This document shows, one piece after another, positions 26,719 to 35,824 of a stretch of 39,866 nucleotides of DNA; the stretch's first letter is position 1, and every line of letters starts with the position of its first letter. This DNA is from Verrucomicrobiales bacterium (GTDB lineage: Bacteria > Verrucomicrobiota > Verrucomicrobiia > Methylacidiphilales > JAAUTS01). The DNA lies in contig JAISCS010000201.1 of assembly GCA_031265365.1 (NCBI GenBank), forward strand, positions 1 to 39,866. The letters run 5' to 3'. The position numbers and the translations under genes are program-made. The notes under the pieces were generated by a model that saw only the letters and a program-made list of their open reading frames with translations, was not told the DNA's origin and ran no database searches.

Positions 26719-28506
26719 ATGCGCGTGGTGTTTGTTTGTACCGGAAACGTTTGCCGCAGCCCGATGGCGGAGGCGTTGTTCCGTGACTTGACCAAGGCGG
26801 CGGGTGGGTTCACCTCGGCGTCGGCGGGTATCGGCGCCGCTGACGGGCAGCCGCCCAGCACGCATTCCGTCGCGGCGATGCGCGAGCTGGGCATTGACAT
26901 CAGCGGACAGCGCAGCCGGATGATTACGCCGGAGTTGGTCGCTGACGCTGACTTGATTGTGGCGATGACGTTCGGGCACCATGATGTGTTGCAAATGTTG
27001 TTCCCGGAGGCGGCGGACAAAATGTTTCTGTTGCGCGAGTTCGAGGAGGCCGCTGATGGTGAGTTGGAAATTGACGACCCCATCGGGCTGTCGCTGGAAA
27101 CGTACCGCGTCTGCCGCGACCAAATCCGCGCGGCGGTTCAGGCGCTGGCGGCGGCGTTGCTGGAGCCGGGCCGACCCGCTGACGGTGCCCCTTTCCGCGA
27201 TGACGCCAATCGCGCGCGCCGCCGCCGGACCATTGAAAAAATCAAATCGAAAATCAACATGAGCACCTCAAATCCCAACCTGCAACACGCCGACCCTGAG
27301 ATTTTCCGCGCCATCAGCGGGGAAAAGGAGCGGCAATTCAACAACATCGAACTCATCGCGTCGGAGAATTTCACCAGCCGCGCGGTGATGGAGGCCCAGG
27401 GTTCCTGCCTGACCAACAAATACGCGGAGGGTTATCCGGGCCGGCGCTGGTACGGCGGTTGCGAGTTCGTGGACGTGGTGGAGCAACTGGCGATTGACCG
27501 CGCGAAGGCGGTGTTTGGCGCGGAACACGCCAATGTGCAACCGCACTCCGGCTCGCAGGCGAACACGGCGGTGTATTTCTCCGTGCTGCAAGTCGGCGAC
27601 CGCATTCTGACGATGGATTTGGCGCACGGCGGGCATTTGACGCACGGGCACAGGATGAATTTTTCCGGCAAGTTGTTCGAGGTGCGGCATTACGGCGTCA
27701 GCCCCGCAACCGAGGCGATTGATTATGACGAGTTGCGGAAAGCGGCGGAGGAATTTCGCCCGAAAATGATTACCGTCGGCGCGTCGGCATACTCGCGGAT
27801 TATTGATTTCAAGCGGATGGGCGAGATTGCGCGGTTGGTGGGCGCGTATTTGTTCGCGGACATCGCGCACATCGCGGGCCTGGTCGCCGCCGGTGAGCAT
27901 CCGTCGCCGGTGGAGCACGCGGATTTTGTGACGACGACGACGCACAAGACCTTGCGCGGGCCGCGCGGCGGGTTGATTTTGTGCCGCGCGAAATACGCGA
28001 AGGAAATTGACGCGACAGTGTTCCCCGGCTTCCAAGGCGGGCCGCTGATGCACGTCATCGCGGCGAAGGCGGTGTGCTTGGGCGAGGCATTGCGGCCGGA
28101 GTTCAAGACCTACCAGCAACAAGTCCGGCGCAACGCCAAGGCGTTGTGCGAGGGCATGAAGAAGAACGGCTACCGCATCGTCAGCGGCGCGACGGAAAAC
28201 CACGTCATGCTGGTTGACGTGCAGCCGCAGGGGTTGACCGGCAAGGAAGTGCAAGAGGCGCTGGACCAGGCGGGCGTCACGGTGAACAAAAACGCCATTC
28301 CGTTTGACCGGCAGTCGCCGTTCAAGGCGGGCGGCGTGCGGCTCGGTACGCCGGCGGTGACCACGCGCGGGATGAAGGAGGACGAGATGTTTGACATCGC
28401 CAACTTCATTCACGAGGGCATTCAACAGCGCGGCGACGCGGCGGCACTGTCAGCGTTGCGGAAGAAGGTGCACGCCTTCACCGCGAATTATCCCCTGCCG
28501 GGGTAA
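26719..28506 (+). CDS. glyA: Low-molecular-weight protein tyrosine phosphatase fused in frame to serine hydroxymethyltransferase
   Basis: [16 protein letters not shown] (LMW-PTP P-loop) then [38 protein letters not shown] (SHMT); no stop between; internal ATG 27259. Confidence 0.88.
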   Translation: MRVVFVCTGNVCRSPMAEALFRDLTKAAGGFTSASAGIGAADGQPPSTHSVAAMRELGIDISGQRSRMITPELVADADLIVAMTFGHHDVLQMLFPEAADKMFLLREFEEAADGELEIDDPIGLSLETYRVCRDQIRAAVQALAAALLEPGRPADGAPFRDDANRARRRRTIEKIKSKINMSTSNPNLQHADPEIFRAISGEKERQFNNIELIASENFTSRAVMEAQGSCLTNKYAEGYPGRRWYGGCEFVDVVEQLAIDRAKAVFGAEHANVQPHSGSQANTAVYFSVLQVGDRILTMDLAHGGHLTHGHRMNFSGKLFEVRHYGVSPATEAIDYDELRKAAEEFRPKMITVGASAYSRIIDFKRMGEIARLVGAYLFADIAHIAGLVAAGEHPSPVEHADFVTTTTHKTLRGPRGGLILCRAKYAKEIDATVFPGFQGGPLMHVIAAKAVCLGEALRPEFKTYQQQVRRNAKALCEGMKKNGYRIVSGATENHVMLVDVQPQGLTGKEVQEALDQAGVTVNKNAIPFDRQSPFKAGGVRLGTPAVTTRGMKEDEMFDIANFIHEGIQQRGDAAALSALRKKVHAFTANYPLPG

Positions 28507-28515
28507 CCATTCCCC

Positions 28516-28672
28516 AATTCCCCTTCCGTGAAGGGGTGGCCGCGTAGCGGACGGGGTAGTTCAGCGTTCGGCGTATGGAGCGCGGACATCCCGTCCGCTG
28601 CGGACAAGATGTCCGCGCTCCATACACTAAAACCCTCGGCCCTAGCGCCCACCTCTTCACGGAAGGGGAATT
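28516..28672. repeat. REP-like palindrome of the CCCCTTCCGTGAAGGGG family containing a nested element
   Basis: AATTCCCCTTCCGTGAAGGGGTGG...CCACCTCTTCACGGAAGGGGAATT. Confidence 0.85.
28573..28625. repeat. Nested palindrome GTATGGAGCGCGGACATC...GATGTCCGCGCTCCATAC
   Basis: 18-bp exact arms inside the 28516-28672 element. Confidence 0.88.
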
Positions 28673-28689
28673 ATAGTAGTTCCTCATAC

Positions 28690-28863
28690 CATTGGCCGAG
28701 TACCACGTCATCCTGAGCGCAGCCCTGAAGGGGCGCAGTCGAAGGAGCGGCCCAGCACGGACCAACAGGCTGATGACAACTAATCCGCTGACGTTCACCA
28801 CACCGCTCCTTCGACTACGCACCTACGGCGCTACGCTCAGGATGACGCGGTACTCGGCCAATG
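28690..28863. repeat. Full inverted copy of the GTCATCCTGAGCG...GTCGAAGGAGCGG family
   Basis: CATTGGCCGAGTACCACGTCATCCTGAGCG...CGCTCAGGATGACGCGGTACTCGGCCAATG. Confidence 0.9.
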
Positions 28864-28967
28864 GCGTAATGAAATGCTATAGTTCCGGCGTCAGCGCTGC
28901 CACTGCCAACAGCGAGGAATCATTTTTTACTGGCAAAAATTTTTGTCCGTGCTAATAGTAAGACGTT

Positions 28968-29522
28968 ATGTGGAAGCTGATTAGAAACCTCATCATTGCC
29001 GCCACGTTGATTGGCATCGGCTGTTGTCTGCTTAATCTTTACCATTTGCCGCCGGAGGTGACGGACGCGGAGGAGACGCTCAAGAATTTGCTGGTCAAGA
29101 TGGCCGGCGGTTTGTTCATCGCCGGCGGCGCGGCGGTGCTGTTGTGGCCGGTGGCCGGCGTGGTCGGGTCTTATTTCGAGTCGCTGTTCTGGGCCAAGGG
29201 CGGCAATGTTGACGCGCCGCCAATGTACAAACTCGCGGCCTGGCTGGTTGAGCAGGGGCGCTACGGCGAATCGCTGGCGGAGTACCAGAAAATCACCAAG
29301 CACGACAAGCGGGCGACGCTGGCTTACGAGGGGCAGTTGTTCGTCATGGTGCAGGCGATGGGCATGGGCGGCACACCCGCCGTGCAAAAGCTGCTGGCGG
29401 CGGCGCGCAAAAACGTGACGCCGGAGGAGTTGCCGCATCTGGATTGGTTTTATGAGCAACTGCTGGCCGGCAATCCTGAGGTGTGCGCCCGCCCGCCGCA
29501 CGTCGAGGAAATCATCGAGTAA
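28968..29522 (+). CDS. Small membrane protein with TPR-like C-terminus, function unknown
   Basis: Two predicted N-terminal TM segments; KLAAWLVEQGRYGESLAEYQKITK. Confidence 0.6.
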   Translation: MWKLIRNLIIAATLIGIGCCLLNLYHLPPEVTDAEETLKNLLVKMAGGLFIAGGAAVLLWPVAGVVGSYFESLFWAKGGNVDAPPMYKLAAWLVEQGRYGESLAEYQKITKHDKRATLAYEGQLFVMVQAMGMGGTPAVQKLLAAARKNVTPEELPHLDWFYEQLLAGNPEVCARPPHVEEIIE

Positions 29523-29604
29523 CGCCGCTGACGGTGCCGGTCAGCGCCGGCGGGTGCATTTTCAACTTTGCATTTTTCACTTGGCACTTTAATCTTTCCA
29601 CCCT

Positions 29605-30822
29605 ATGCGAATCCGTGCTTTTCAGGGGCTGCGGCCCGAACCCGCGCAAGCCGCGCAAGTGGCGTGTGTGCCATACGATGTCATCAACAGCGAAGAGGCG
29701 GCGCAACTGGCCGCGGGGAACCCGCTCAGCCTGTTGCACGTCATCCGGCCGGAGATTGATTTGCCCGCCGGCACTGACCCGCACGCCGACGCGGTGTACG
29801 CGAAGGCGGTGGAAAATTTCCAGGCGTTCCAAGCCAACGGCACCCTGCGGCGCGAGAGCGGGCCGGTGATTTTCTTGTACAAACTCCGCATGGGTAATCA
29901 CGAACAAACCGGCGTGACGGCGGTGTTTCACACGGACGATTACAACAACGATGTCATCAAGAAGCACGAGAAGACGCGCCGGGACAAGGAGGACGACCGC
30001 GCGCGCATCACGCACGAGTTGAGCGCGAACCCGGAGCCGGTGTTTTTGACGTACCGGGACGCGCCGGAGATTGACGCGCTGGTCGCCGCGACCGTCAGCG
30101 GCGCGCCGTTGTACGATTTCACCGCGCCCGACGGCGTGCAACACACGGTCTGGCGCGTCGCCGACGGTGACGCCTTCGTCAGCGCGTTCGCCAAGGTGCC
30201 GCGCGGCTACGTCGCCGACGGTCACCACCGCAGCGCCAGCGCCGCGCGCGTGGGCCGCGAGCGCCGTGCCGCCAACCCGGCGCACACCGGCGGCGAGGAT
30301 TACAACTGGTTCCTCGCCACGATTTTCCCCGCCTCGCAATTGCGTGTGCTGCCGTACCACCGCGTCGTCGCCGACCTGAACGGGCTGACCGCCGGCGGCT
30401 TCCTGGAAAAAGTCCGCGCCATCTTCACCGTCAGCGAGAACGCCGCGCCCTCACCGTCAGCGCCGACGAACGTCAGCATGTATCTCGGCGGCAAGTGGTA
30501 CAATTTGCACTGGCCGACTGACGCCGCCGCCGACCCCGTGGCGCGCCTCGACGTCAGCGTGCTACAGGAAAAACTACTCGCGCCGGTGCTGGGCATTGAC
30601 GACCCGCGCACCAGCCGGCGCATCGACTTTGTCGGCGGCATCCGCGGCACGGCGGAGCTGGAGCGGCGCGTGAACAGCGGCGGCGCGGCGGTGGCGTTCT
30701 CGCTGTATCCCGTCACCGTGCAACAACTGATGGCCATCGCCGACGCCGGCCAAATCATGCCGCCGAAGAGCACCTGGTTCGAGCCGAAGCTGCGGTCGGG
30801 TTTGTTCATCCACACGTTTTGA
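29605..30822 (+). CDS. DUF1015 family protein
   Basis: FQGLRPEPAQAAQVACVPYDVINSEEA...VADGHHRSASA...RVLPYHRVV. Confidence 0.86.
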   Translation: MRIRAFQGLRPEPAQAAQVACVPYDVINSEEAAQLAAGNPLSLLHVIRPEIDLPAGTDPHADAVYAKAVENFQAFQANGTLRRESGPVIFLYKLRMGNHEQTGVTAVFHTDDYNNDVIKKHEKTRRDKEDDRARITHELSANPEPVFLTYRDAPEIDALVAATVSGAPLYDFTAPDGVQHTVWRVADGDAFVSAFAKVPRGYVADGHHRSASAARVGRERRAANPAHTGGEDYNWFLATIFPASQLRVLPYHRVVADLNGLTAGGFLEKVRAIFTVSENAAPSPSAPTNVSMYLGGKWYNLHWPTDAAADPVARLDVSVLQEKLLAPVLGIDDPRTSRRIDFVGGIRGTAELERRVNSGGAAVAFSLYPVTVQQLMAIADAGQIMPPKSTWFEPKLRSGLFIHTF

Positions 30823-30996
30823 CATAAACAGAACCCCGACCTCGAAGACCCGAAGTTATTGGCAAATATTTCCTCGTGTCTTCGCGGCTTCGTGACCGGA
30901 GTTTGTTAAATTCAGATTCTTCCACTGAATCAGGTAAACTTTAATATTTTGGAGTGTCCAATGGGTTTGCATTCTTTTAATGTGGATGGATAATTC

Positions 30997-31965
30997 ATGA
31001 AACGGCCGACGCTTGGCGATATTTTGTGGCGGGTGACCCTTAAGGTACTGAGGGCGATTGGTGTTTTTTTCAAACACCGCCCCAGTCTCGCGGTGTCTTT
31101 GGCGCTGCATGTTGGATTATTAGTTTTACTTGGTTATTGCATAACATTGTCCGCCCCTCAAAATGCGCCTCGGTATTTTAGTCCTGCCATTGACGAAATG
31201 CGGGTTTTGGATGAGACCGAGCCTTTGTTACCGGTGATTGACGACGCTGACGGTGACACGCATGAAGCGGCTGACAGGGGAGTAGAACCCGTTTTGCTCG
31301 ACGCTACCACACAATTCAATTCGTTGTCGAATATTGTTGCCGTGGCAGGGATTAACACGCCGGCGATTTTGCCGTTTGGCGCGGGAGACGGTTCAGTACA
31401 GGGAATCGGCGGAACGCGGAGTGGCACAGGCCGAACCATTAAGAACAAAGGCATGGGAAAATTGTTCGGCTTGGAGGTGGGCAACGCGGGGTTGGTGGTG
31501 TTGCTGGATAATTCCGACAGCATGAAAACGGTGGCGGCGCAGGTGCGGAAACTAGTCGAACGAGAGTTTCCAACGGCGCTGTGCATGGAGTTGAGCGGCG
31601 CGTTGTTTTGCGATGAGAAAAATCTGGACAAACTTGGCAGAAGCAAAAAAATCGGCGAGCCGTTGCTCGGTTATTATCGGTCGGGTTTGGCAAAATCCGT
31701 CATTTCGCTGACCGTGAATCATCTGCAAACTTGTCAAACCGCACCGGAGTCGGTTTATATGATGAGTGATTTTGAAGATTATGTGGATTTTCCATCGGTG
31801 AACGAGTTTGGCGCTTTGCTGGCGGAGAAGAAGGTCAAATTTTTTGCACACAGTGTAGGGCAGCGACCACCGTCAGCGATTACCCGATTGTGCCAACAAA
31901 CGGGCGGGGCGGTATTGCTGTTGCCGCCGGAGAAATTACCGGAAGTGACCGATGAAAAAGAGTAG
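30997..31965 (+). CDS. Membrane-anchored vWA-like protein
   Basis: VVLLDNSDSM (MIDAS-like DxSxS variant), single N-terminal TM. Confidence 0.68.
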   Translation: MKRPTLGDILWRVTLKVLRAIGVFFKHRPSLAVSLALHVGLLVLLGYCITLSAPQNAPRYFSPAIDEMRVLDETEPLLPVIDDADGDTHEAADRGVEPVLLDATTQFNSLSNIVAVAGINTPAILPFGAGDGSVQGIGGTRSGTGRTIKNKGMGKLFGLEVGNAGLVVLLDNSDSMKTVAAQVRKLVEREFPTALCMELSGALFCDEKNLDKLGRSKKIGEPLLGYYRSGLAKSVISLTVNHLQTCQTAPESVYMMSDFEDYVDFPSVNEFGALLAEKKVKFFAHSVGQRPPSAITRLCQQTGGAVLLLPPEKLPEVTDEKE

Positions 31966-32422
31966 TGTCATGAAAGATTTGCTGGGAGCCGTGGCGTTGT
32001 TTTTAATGTGCGCGGCGGCGGGCTGGGGTATCTTCAAGTTCCATTGCTGGCGCGGGCATAATCCATTCACACAGCTTGAATTTAAACTGCCGGACAGGCC
32101 GGAAATTCGCGTGATTGATTATGACGAGGCGAAACGTCTGGTCAATCACGTTGATATTTTGGTGTTGGATGCCCGCGCATCCTTATTTTACGAGAGCGGG
32201 CATTTGCCGGGAGCGATTTCCTTGCCGCGTGGGACAGTGGAAACCGACCCGTCCGGCGTCGTCGAATGGTTGCGCGGAAAAAACAAAAAAGCGTTTTTGG
32301 TTTATTGCTCGGACGCGCAATGCGAGGACAGCAAACGGGTGGCGCTCCTGCTTAATCAACAGGGCTTGACGCCACTCCTGATTTACACAGGCGGCTGGGC
32401 GGAGTGGAACGGGAGACGCTGA
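31952..32422 (+). CDS. Membrane-anchored rhodanese-like protein
   Basis: ILVLDARASLFYESGHLPGAISLP...FLVYCSDAQCEDSKR...YTGGWAEW. Confidence 0.85.
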   Translation: MKKSSVMKDLLGAVALFLMCAAAGWGIFKFHCWRGHNPFTQLEFKLPDRPEIRVIDYDEAKRLVNHVDILVLDARASLFYESGHLPGAISLPRGTVETDPSGVVEWLRGKNKKAFLVYCSDAQCEDSKRVALLLNQQGLTPLLIYTGGWAEWNGRR

Positions 32423-32424
32423 CA

Positions 32425-32835
32425 ATGAGCAAGGCGACATTAATATTGCGGTGGGTTTTGGGATTGGTGTTTGTGTACGCGGGAGTGATGAAAATCATGG
32501 CTCCGACGGACTTTGTCGCGAGTTTACAAACGTTCCGATTTATTCCCGTGTGGTTGATTAAGCTGGCGGTGATGACTTTTCCGATGTTTGAATTGGTCAC
32601 AGGAATTTTGCTGTGTTTGCGAATTTGGTTCAAACCGGCGTTGTGCGCGGTGAACGGGATGTGCCTGTTGTTCTTGGCGGCGCTGACGGTGGCATTGATA
32701 CGGGGCGAACCGGTGGATTGCGGCTGTTTCGGCGCGGGGCAAATATCCATCGCTCATGTCTGGCTGGCGCTGGGGCGGGATGTGCTGTTATTGGCGGCTG
32801 GTTTGTTTTTATATATCAGGGCGCTTCGGCGTTGA
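32425..32835 (+). CDS. MauE/DoxX family membrane protein
   Basis: Four-TM protein with VDCGCFG motif. Confidence 0.8.
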   Translation: MSKATLILRWVLGLVFVYAGVMKIMAPTDFVASLQTFRFIPVWLIKLAVMTFPMFELVTGILLCLRIWFKPALCAVNGMCLLFLAALTVALIRGEPVDCGCFGAGQISIAHVWLALGRDVLLLAAGLFLYIRALRR

Positions 32836-34300
32836 GGACATAGTCAGCGAGGTCGTCCATGATGGCTTGCCACTCGGACGCGGTGAAGTAATGGGAGTAA
32901 TCGGGCAGAAGTCGCCATTGCACGGGGAGATTTAATCGTTCCGCCTCCGCTTTGAGTTTCAGCCCTTCTTGATAAGACACCAGAAAATTATATTGCCCGT
33001 GGATGAAATACAGCGGGCAGGTAATCTTGGCCAAATTTTTGCGCGGGGATTCGTCTTCCTCCGGCCACTCGTAAGCGCTGCCGAGTAAAATAATACCGGC
33101 GAGCCGGTCGGTTTTGCCCGCCGCCGCCAACGCTGACCGTGTGCCAGAATTCACACCGAACACGAAAATGGGCGTGTGGTCGGGAAAAGCGACACGCGCT
33201 TTTTCAATCAGGCGGGAAATTTGCGCGGCGGAATTGGCGTTGTTGTCCGTGGCGTTGACAGCCAAGGCGGCGATGCCGTGACTGGCCAAATAACGCAATG
33301 TGTCGCGACCGAGTTTCTGGATATTTTCCCCCTTGTCCATCGAATACACCACCGCCGCCCTGACCGGCGCGCGATTGGGCGCGACCAATACCGCCTGATT
33401 ATCATCAAAAAACGCGACTCGTGCCGGCAATTGCCTCGCAAAGAAACAGCCCGCCGCATAAATCCCGCCGCACACCAACAGCGCCCCCGCCGAAACCCAC
33501 AACCCAATTTTAAAAAAAGCTCCGCGTCTCCGCGTCTCTGCGCGAGATATTAAAAATTGTCCAAACGCCACCGCCAGTATCAGCGGCGACACCCAAGCGA
33601 TTTCCAGCAACGTCAGCGTGTACGTGAATTGCCCCGCGATTTGAAAACAAACCTGCGCCGCCGCCAGACACGCCGCCAGCAAACTTTGTCCTCTGACCGC
33701 CAGCCAAGAGGAACAAACGATGCTGCTCCAAATAATGAGCAAATAAAGCCACAAAACCGGCAAACCCAGTTCGGCGGCGAGGCAGAGATAGTTGTTGAGC
33801 GCGCCGGGATATTTGGCGGTTAATTTCGACGGCTGGTGCCAAGTCCAGTAATAATCGCTGAACTTTTGCCAACCAATGCCGCCGATTGGCTGCTGGGAAA
33901 TAACCGCCGTCGCTCCCTTATAAACAATCAGCCGATTATGCACGGAACCTTCCGCAAAGTCACCACTGGACAAAACCCGTTCTGTGCCGGAGGGCAACAA
34001 TAATAAATTGAATGCGAAGGCCAGCATCATCCAGATTACCGGCCATCGGTAACCGCGGATGATGACCAGTAAAAAAATCAGGCTGGCACCATAGGCCACC
34101 CACGCGCCACGGGAATAAGTATGGGCCAGTAAATTCGATAAATACCAAACACTGACGATGGCGATAAGTTTTGGCGACCAGTGCAACTTCTTGTTAAAAA
34201 ACAACGCCGAGCACAGTAACGCCACCCCCAGCAACACCGCGCAGGTATTGGGCGAATCCCAAAAACCTTGGAAACGGACGTGCGTATGGTAAAAAAACAC
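32816..34300 (-). CDS. O-antigen ligase/Wzy-like membrane protein fused to an alpha/beta-hydrolase-like C-terminal domain
   Basis: FWDSPNTCAVLLGVALL, TYSRGAWVAYGASLIFL then IFVFGVNSGTRSALAAAG...CPLYFIHGQYNFLV...DYSHYF. Confidence 0.68.
   Translation of the reverse strand: MFFYHTHVRFQGFWDSPNTCAVLLGVALLCSALFFNKKLHWSPKLIAIVSVWYLSNLLAHTYSRGAWVAYGASLIFLLVIIRGYRWPVIWMMLAFAFNLLLLPSGTERVLSSGDFAEGSVHNRLIVYKGATAVISQQPIGGIGWQKFSDYYWTWHQPSKLTAKYPGALNNYLCLAAELGLPVLWLYLLIIWSSIVCSSWLAVRGQSLLAACLAAAQVCFQIAGQFTYTLTLLEIAWVSPLILAVAFGQFLISRAETRRRGAFFKIGLWVSAGALLVCGGIYAAGCFFARQLPARVAFFDDNQAVLVAPNRAPVRAAVVYSMDKGENIQKLGRDTLRYLASHGIAALAVNATDNNANSAAQISRLIEKARVAFPDHTPIFVFGVNSGTRSALAAAGKTDRLAGIILLGSAYEWPEEDESPRKNLAKITCPLYFIHGQYNFLVSYQEGLKLKAEAERLNLPVQWRLLPDYSHYFTASEWQAIMDDLADYVLNAEAP
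33510..33552. repeat. CTCCGCGTCTCCGCGTCTCTGCGCGAGA-type element inside the Wzy-like ORF
   Basis: Encodes LISRAETRRRGAFFKI in frame. Confidence 0.7.
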
Positions 34301-34397
34301 GAAAGGATTATAGCTATAAATTTTTTGTGATTCTAGTATTTTTCTTTTATTTCATGGTTGACACAGATTAAAAAGTTGGCATTTTTCTTTTATTCAG

Positions 34398-35429
34398 ATG
34401 CAAATCGCGCGTTCAAAAATCGGTTGGGTGGCCGTGGCAATAATTGCCATTGGCGTGGTTGCGTGGAGTATTGGCGCGCGATTTTTTGGCGAGTCGCTAA
34501 AAATAACTCCTAATAGTTTGGAGTTGGGGAACGTGTGGGATGGACAGACCGTTAAAAAATCCGTGGTGCTTAAAAACACCTCATGGAAAACTCTCAAGAT
34601 TGAGGATGTCAAATCGGATTGCGGTTGCACGGTGCCAAGTTTGCCGGAGACGGAATTGAAGCCCGGCCAGTCCATGCCGATGTTGGTCGAGTTCAACGCG
34701 CCGGTTATTTTTCAGCAACAAAATAGTGCTAAAAATGTCGCACTCAAGGTTTCGGGGAAAAATTACATGTTGCCGGTGAAAGCGGTGGTTCGCCCGAGAG
34801 TAGAGGTTTCGCAAGTGATTTTTGACTTAGGTGAATTGGATAAGGCGGAGGAAAAAACAATCTCAACGATTTTCATCAACCGACAGAATGAATCATGGAC
34901 TCCGAAGATAGCATCCAAACCGGCGGGAGTGGAGGTTGAGTTAAAATCCTTGGGAGAAAACCAATTTGAGCTTGGTGCTAAGATAGGTAAACTGGCGTTG
35001 CTGGATGGCGCATGGTCGGAAGAAGCGGTTACCGTGGATTTGGGACATGAGCATGAAATTTCCGTTTTGTTAAGCGGCAGTCGCAAATCCGACATTGTGA
35101 TAGAGCCGCCGGTGATTAATTTCGGCATGGTGCAACCAAATCAAAGAAAACAAGTTTCCGTTTCTATTAGCCACAAAATGCTAGGCAAAAAATTTAAAGT
35201 CAAGGAAATGTATATTGCTTCATCATCATTCAAAGTTAAAACTGAACTGAATCAGATGGCTCCGGGGCAATATATTTTGGAGGCAAATTGGGTGGGAGAC
35301 AAAATAGCGGAGGGAGAAGTTCAAAAAATGACTTTGCTATTCGCTACTAATGATATAGAACAAAATCAAATTTTCGTAACAGTTTTAGGTATGGTGCCTA
35401 AAAACAGTACGGAATGTTGCAATAAATAA
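34398..35429 (+). CDS. DUF1573 domain protein, membrane anchored
   Basis: LGNVWDGQTVKKSVVLKNTSWKTLKIEDVKSDCGCTVPSLPETELKPGQS. Confidence 0.82.
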   Translation: MQIARSKIGWVAVAIIAIGVVAWSIGARFFGESLKITPNSLELGNVWDGQTVKKSVVLKNTSWKTLKIEDVKSDCGCTVPSLPETELKPGQSMPMLVEFNAPVIFQQQNSAKNVALKVSGKNYMLPVKAVVRPRVEVSQVIFDLGELDKAEEKTISTIFINRQNESWTPKIASKPAGVEVELKSLGENQFELGAKIGKLALLDGAWSEEAVTVDLGHEHEISVLLSGSRKSDIVIEPPVINFGMVQPNQRKQVSVSISHKMLGKKFKVKEMYIASSSFKVKTELNQMAPGQYILEANWVGDKIAEGEVQKMTLLFATNDIEQNQIFVTVLGMVPKNSTECCNK

Positions 35430-35454
35430 TAAACAGAGAGATAAGGGTAATAAT

Positions 35455-35793
35455 ATGAAAAAAATAATACTAATGTCGTTCGCGATTATTTCTGGTGCGT
35501 GTGCATACGCAGATACTTGTTATACAACATATTTTGCTGCATATCAATTCCAAGCTCCTATACAAGGAGAGCCTTGTCATTTTTTATATATGTGGCAGCA
35601 TGGGCGTTGTGGTGCGGTTGCTAATGAGGGTGCGTATTGCAGTATAATTCAAGATAATAGTCTTATGAATGAATATGTAATATTTAATCAAAATAGCAAC
35701 GGAGATTGCTTGGATGATATATTATATATTTTTGAATCAAGCGCAGGATCAATAAATGTGCCCCAATTAGTGGGTGGTTGTAAAGAGCCATAA
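35455..35793 (+). CDS. Small secreted Cys-rich protein of unknown function
   Basis: Signal peptide MKKIILMSFAIISGACAYA; six Cys in mature part. Confidence 0.6.
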   Translation: MKKIILMSFAIISGACAYADTCYTTYFAAYQFQAPIQGEPCHFLYMWQHGRCGAVANEGAYCSIIQDNSLMNEYVIFNQNSNGDCLDDILYIFESSAGSINVPQLVGGCKEP

Positions 35794-35824
35794 TGTTATT
35801 TATAAACATAAAAACAATATAATC

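Noticed and set aside
31952-32835. Rhodanese plus MauE considered as a complete methylamine-utilisation or anti-phage module
   Set aside because: No mau structural genes and no nuclease/NTPase effectors; only a generic redox association is supportable
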